A model generated the notes under the pieces. It searched no databases. It was not told the origin of the DNA and was given only the letters and a program-made list of their open reading frames with translations. This document shows positions 60,537 through 64,000 of a stretch of DNA of 64,000 bases, piece after piece. Position 1 is the stretch's first letter. The number at the start of each line of letters is the position of its first letter. The stretch comes from Histoplasma ohiense (taxonomy: Eukaryota > Ascomycota > Eurotiomycetes > Onygenales > Ajellomycetaceae), in assembly GCA_017607445.1 (NCBI GenBank), contig JAEVHH010000007.1, positions 434,001-498,000 on the forward strand. The letters run 5' to 3'. The position numbers and the translations under genes were made by a program.

Positions 60537-61006
60537 CGACCGGCTGTGTAGGCAAATGCTGCTATATCGTGTTAAAAAACAAAGAAGGGAAAACGGGGGA
60601 AATCACCATAGACTTTACAGCAGAACTTACTGCTTGAAGACAGGTGTTGCGGCATGGCTGATTGAGAGACTATCTTCTGGTGAACTCCGCGGGTTGCTGC
60701 GAAGGTATGTAGTGAAGATCCGTTACGAAGGATAGTTTTCAGGCTGAGCCTTTTAAAAGAGCACACAAACAGCGCGCAGGACTTCGGCCCCATAATTTAT
60801 CCCAAAGATTAATATCAAGAGGTCGACGACTTGATCATTGAGCCGTTCTACACTTGCCCCTTCAGTTTTCAAGGTCACGTGGATGAGCTCTTGAGTGAAT
60901 GAGCCAAGGAAGGATTAGCACAACAGACCTAGAGCTTAGCTTTGTTTATTAGTTATTGTTTTTTTTATAAAAGGGAGGGTTGGAGGGGGAATCTTCTTCT
61001 CTTCTC

Positions 61007-61037
<31 letters not shown>

Positions 61038-61490
61038 TCCTTCTAGGGATGGGAGCAATAATTGTTGTTATCTGTAGATACCTGTACAACTAGCAACACT
61101 GAAGGAAGATATTGTCTATTATTATATCATAATATCCCGAGCGCCGAATTTTTCCTTCTTTTTAAAAAAGATAAAAATAAAAATAAAAATGTATCGATTC
61201 TTCTTCATTTATTGATTGGGAAGCTCGTGTCATGAACTGGTAATTGTGGTCATTTGCAAGCACTGAGATAAAAAATACAACTGTAATTGTGGTTCTCTGC
61301 AAGGACTGAAATAATAACTACTCACTCCTGGGAAACTGAACTCGGATAGAAATCCACCGCCACGCAGCCCAAAAACCAATATCAGGACCACAATAAGATA
61401 CTCCGCTAACTGGGCTCTAAGCGCTTCTAACGGGAAATGAAAACGAATCAAGTGATGATATGGCTTCGTAAGAGTCGAACCTCTCGCATG
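60537..61490. other. Intergenic with long poly-T
   Basis: Upstream of the phosphotransferase gene. It holds a CTTCTCTTCTCTT stretch running into poly-T at about 61011-61038 and an AAAATA repeat near 61173-61189. No gene is supported. Confidence 0.4.
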
Positions 61491-61529
61491 GAAAATGGAG
61501 GACAAGGGATTGAAAATATCATCCCAGAG

Positions 61530-61960
61530 TTACCCGTTGTGGTCTTGCTCCTGCTTTGAGTTTGCTTCTTCGTCATCGGCAGTTTTCATGTCCATGAGAT
61601 TCTGTTTGCCCTTGGTCTCCAGTTCTTCTAACATACTATGTATGGTACTCGGCTTGCTTGTCGGATGCGATGGTATTGAACTTGGCCGTGGCCAACTTTG
61701 CGTGGGTGGAAAACTTCTTCAACCAGTCTTCGAGTCCTTTGCTCTTAGGATTCGAGTTGACCTTTCAACACAACGTTAAGCATTTTCGTAGCGGGATCGT
61801 ACTTCCCGGCGTCGATACGGAGAGGGGTGTTGTGGTCCTTTTTTGCTTGGTGGGATTATGCGAGATCCTTCAGTGACAAATTCAGTAAATTTCGTTGGTC
61901 CATTTTTTATGCCCTTGAAGGCCGTTATTGAGGCTTCAATTGCTTTGGACATGGCCGCGG
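61530..61960 (-). pseudogene. Decayed coding sequence, unknown family
   Basis: Minus-strand text changes frame between coding-like blocks: DHNTPLRIDAGKYDPATKML (about 61830-61770); then, after a stop, KSKGLEDWLKKFSTHAKLAT and FNTIASDKQAEYHT to a TAG at about 61638; then MLEELETKGKQNLMDMK to a TAA. The blocks have low-complexity-free, gene-like composition and normal base content. Two breaks within 300 bp, with no splice signals seen at them, suggest a pseudogene. The family is not recognised. Confidence 0.35.
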
Positions 61961-62448
61961 AGGGATTGTGTGGACTGGGGGGAGGGAATATATCAATCGG
62001 GGTGTGGAACTGGTTAAAAAATACGCAGGATATTGGTCTGCGGCAATGACTCTGGGATCAGGCAGGGCATGTTGAAAAAATAATTGTCTCCAGGACTTTC
62101 CTCCTCCTTATATATACAATAACAGTATTGCTGGTCCGCCCTTGCCATGCGTGGTTGCATGGCATCATTGGGAATGAAAGCGCTACCAAAAACTAAAAAG
62201 GAAATCACACAGAGAGATTCCAAGCCGCCGAAGATTGCCCGTTTCAGAAGGCATCGACGGGCAACGAACAGTTGGCTCAGTTGGCCAAATAAAACAGCGG
62301 CGGCGGTGGGAGCAACAATAGATAACTGTAGGAATCAAAATAAGATAAAAATGGGAAGGGAGAAAAAGATCAAGAAGTCAAAAGGTAAATTAATAAAACA
62401 TATCACGAAAGTCAAAAAAAAAATGGTCCACCCAAACGAAAATCACAC
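61961..62448. other. Spacer, no gene seen
   Basis: 3' flank of the Myb-like gene and upstream DNA of the decayed sequence. A-rich near 62340-62430. Nothing else is supported. Confidence 0.3.
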
Positions 62449-63753
62449 TCAACACCTCCACCCCTCATGAATCCCCCTCCTCACCATCCGGCCCCTACCG
62501 CGCCGCAAGCCGACATTACCCTCGCCCACCAGCGCGCGCCACCGCCGGCCCACGCTATCGTGATCCTTGCCCATGCGGCGCGCGCACTCGTTCCAGTCGC
62601 GCTTCGACAGCTTCAGCTTCTCCAGCACAAGAGCCACGAGCCGTTTGTCGTCGGCGCTTGTCCAGTCGGTGGAGGGGAGGGGAGGGTGCGGGTGCGGGTG
62701 CGTGTGAGGAGCTGTAAGTGTTGTGCTGGCTGTAGTTGTATGTATAGACGTAGCAGTACCACTAGCAGGTGTTGTGGTTGTGGAAGGAGAGGGGAAAGCT
62801 GAGATATCGTCACCGTCATCGTCATCGTCAGCAGCAGCGCACAGTCGCTCGATCCGTGCATGGCACCCACACCCCCCATCATCCACGGCGCAGGCGCACT
62901 TTCGTCTACTTGCTTCTGGCGAGAGCGATTGCACCTGCGTCAGCGACCGCGATCGCGATCGCAATCGTGTCGACACTGGCCCATGGCTCTCACTCTCATC
63001 CACACCCACATCCACACCCACACCCACACCCGAATCTCCCTTCTCCTCCTCTTCCCGCAATGCCTCCAATGCTCTAAAATCCGCCCTCCTCAGACCCAGT
63101 GGTAAGTCCTCATCCTCCTCCTCAGATAGCATGCGCCGCCGTCTTTTTGGCGTCGAAAACCCAAACCTCCACGCATCCCCATCATTCCCTCCAACAGCAC
63201 CACCAGCACCAGCACCAGCACCAGCACCAGCACCAGCACCAGCACCAGCACCCTCCTCCCCCTCCCCATCCTCATAAACATCCCTCCGCCGCTTATTAGC
63301 CCTCCGCGCCGCCGCCGCCGCCGCCACCACATGCTTCTTCTTCTTCTTCACGACCTTCTGCGGCCGCACCCGCGAGGCTTCAGAACACAGCTGCTGCTGT
63401 TGTTGTTGTTGCTGCTGCGACGGGCGCACGACATGTAGCGGGCTCTGGAGACGCTGCTGCTGATGTAGTTGCAGTTGCGGAGATGACAGTTTTGCGGCGC
63501 CGCGCCGCGACGACGGAGAGGGCGAAGGGACAGGCGAGGAGTTCAGGAGGGACTGCAGGGTGCGACAGGTGCCCAGGAGACTGTTGCTGGTGATGAAGCT
63601 GAGGCCATCGGAGGGGTGGGCGGAGGGAGGAGTAGTGGGGAAAAGGGAGCGCGGACGTGGGGGATGTTGAGGGTGGTATTGGTATTGGTTGTGGTTGTTG
63701 TGATTATTGTTGTGTTGGCGCGAGTCGCAGGAGAGGGCTGAGGGGAGGAGCAT
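62449..63753 (-). CDS. Myb/SANT-domain DNA-binding protein
   Basis: A single exon of 434 residues starts at ATG 63753 (MLLPSALSCDS). An upstream in-frame ATG at 63798 would add 15 residues made of a Lys run from poly-A and is less likely. Most of the protein is disordered: His/Asn-, Gln- and Ser/Pro-rich stretches, basic blocks (VVKKKKKHV, RRANKRRRD, PKRRRRM) that look like nuclear signals, and an Ala-Gly repeat. Near the C-terminus one Myb/SANT repeat is clear: TDWTSADDKRLVALVLEKL, then SKRDWNECARRMGKDHDSVG and RRWRALV, with the spaced Trp residues of the fold. Such small single-Myb proteins in fungi are putative transcription regulators; targets are unknown. It ends in a basic tail. Confidence 0.78.
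   Translation of the reverse strand: MLLPSALSCDSRQHNNNHNNHNQYQYHPQHPPRPRSLFPTTPPSAHPSDGLSFITSNSLLGTCRTLQSLLNSSPVPSPSPSSRRGAAKLSSPQLQLHQQQRLQSPLHVVRPSQQQQQQQQQLCSEASRVRPQKVVKKKKKHVVAAAAAARRANKRRRDVYEDGEGEEGAGAGAGAGAGAGAGAGGAVGGNDGDAWRFGFSTPKRRRRMLSEEEDEDLPLGLRRADFRALEALREEEEKGDSGVGVGVDVGVDESESHGPVSTRLRSRSRSLTQVQSLSPEASRRKCACAVDDGGCGCHARIERLCAAADDDDDGDDISAFPSPSTTTTPASGTATSIHTTTASTTLTAPHTHPHPHPPLPSTDWTSADDKRLVALVLEKLKLSKRDWNECARRMGKDHDSVGRRWRALVGEGNVGLRRGRGRMVRRGIHEGWRC
63198..63251 (-). repeat. GCTGGT hexamer repeat in Myb-like gene
   Basis: About nine tandem ACCAGC hexamers on the plus strand, coding for an Ala-Gly repeat on the minus strand. It is the same unit as in psy2 at 13921-13963. Confidence 0.85.
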
Positions 63754-63798
63754 GGTGAGGTTGAGGCGCGTGGAATTTTTTTTTTTTTTCTTTTGCAA

Positions 63799-64000
63799 TT
63801 TGATAGGAGAATATTTGATTGAATTGCACTAGGGAGTGCTTCTGTAATATTTTTTTTGTTTATTTAATAAAAAGGGCTCGTTCGACGAGGCTTGTTGTGG
63901 TTGTGGGTATATTTATTAGGACGAGCGACAAAACAAAAACAGGCAGCCACGCACTGGCGGTTGCGCCGGGTCAGATTCCGGATGGAAACGGGGTGAAACG
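63799..64000. other. 5' flank of the Myb-like gene
   Basis: Upstream sequence with T-rich stretches (63776-63789 and 63849-63858 on the plus strand). The presumed promoter continues beyond the window. Confidence 0.3.

Noticed and set aside
61441..61500. GGTTCGACTC on the minus strand, resembling a tRNA B box
   Set aside because: The T stem does not pair beyond about four bases, no A box or cloverleaf could be built upstream, and there is no terminator T-run in place.

Overview
The window reads as nuclear DNA of a filamentous or dimorphic ascomycete, most likely an Onygenales fungus (Ajellomycetaceae-like, such as Blastomyces, Emmonsia or Histoplasma). Protein-coding genes carry short spliceosomal introns (about 48-165 bp) with GTRNGT-like donors and CTAAC/CTGAC branch sites. 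The conserved proteins are typical Pezizomycotina orthologues: PP4 subunit 3, a STE3-type receptor, ERF4, AP-2 mu and a mitochondrial SSB. Well-spaced genes alternate with an AT-rich, CpG-depleted repeat tract. The genus is inference; no marker here fixes it.

Layout. 1-8.1 kb is an AT-rich, CpG-depleted block holding a dead Ty3/gypsy LTR retrotransposon on the minus strand (339-7420), with a 660-bp tandem duplication in its 5' LTR. A 28-bp minisatellite (8131-8487) lies on the border with normal DNA. 8.8-12.9 kb is an accessory segment: a broken ADP-ribosyltransferase-like gene (minus) and a three-exon HNH nuclease gene (plus) facing away from it. 13.7-17.5 kb holds the PP4 regulatory subunit 3 gene in eight exons (minus). 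21.0-22.3 kb is a SLC35F-type transporter (plus), convergent with an unrecognised fungal membrane protein (23.1-24.8 kb, minus). 26.8-28.2 kb is the STE3-type pheromone receptor (plus), convergent with mitochondrial SSB (29.3-30.0 kb, minus). 30.8-31.5 kb is a decayed secreted SGNH hydrolase. 34.8-38.5 kb is a large DUF4203/TMEM198-like membrane protein. 42.2-43.6 kb is ERF4, and 44.5-46.1 kb is AP-2 mu. 46.1-58.9 kb is a gene-poor stretch with only weak coding relics. 58.9-60.5 kb is an APH-type phosphotransferase. 61.5-62.0 kb is a decayed unknown gene, and 62.4-63.8 kb is a Myb/SANT protein.

The genes do not form a pathway or cluster; each carries out a separate housekeeping or signalling job (phosphatase targeting, membrane transport, mating signalling, mtDNA maintenance, Ras palmitoylation, endocytosis). 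The most distinctive biology is the mutational history of the left end. Paired repeats show CG in one copy and CA or TG in the other, both catalytic Asp codons of the reverse transcriptase are changed, and the nearest gene carries an in-frame TGA. I did not find a convincing new multi-gene system.

Exon coordinates below were worked out by hand from splice signals and reading-frame continuity. Every multi-exon model given as intact sums to a multiple of three.
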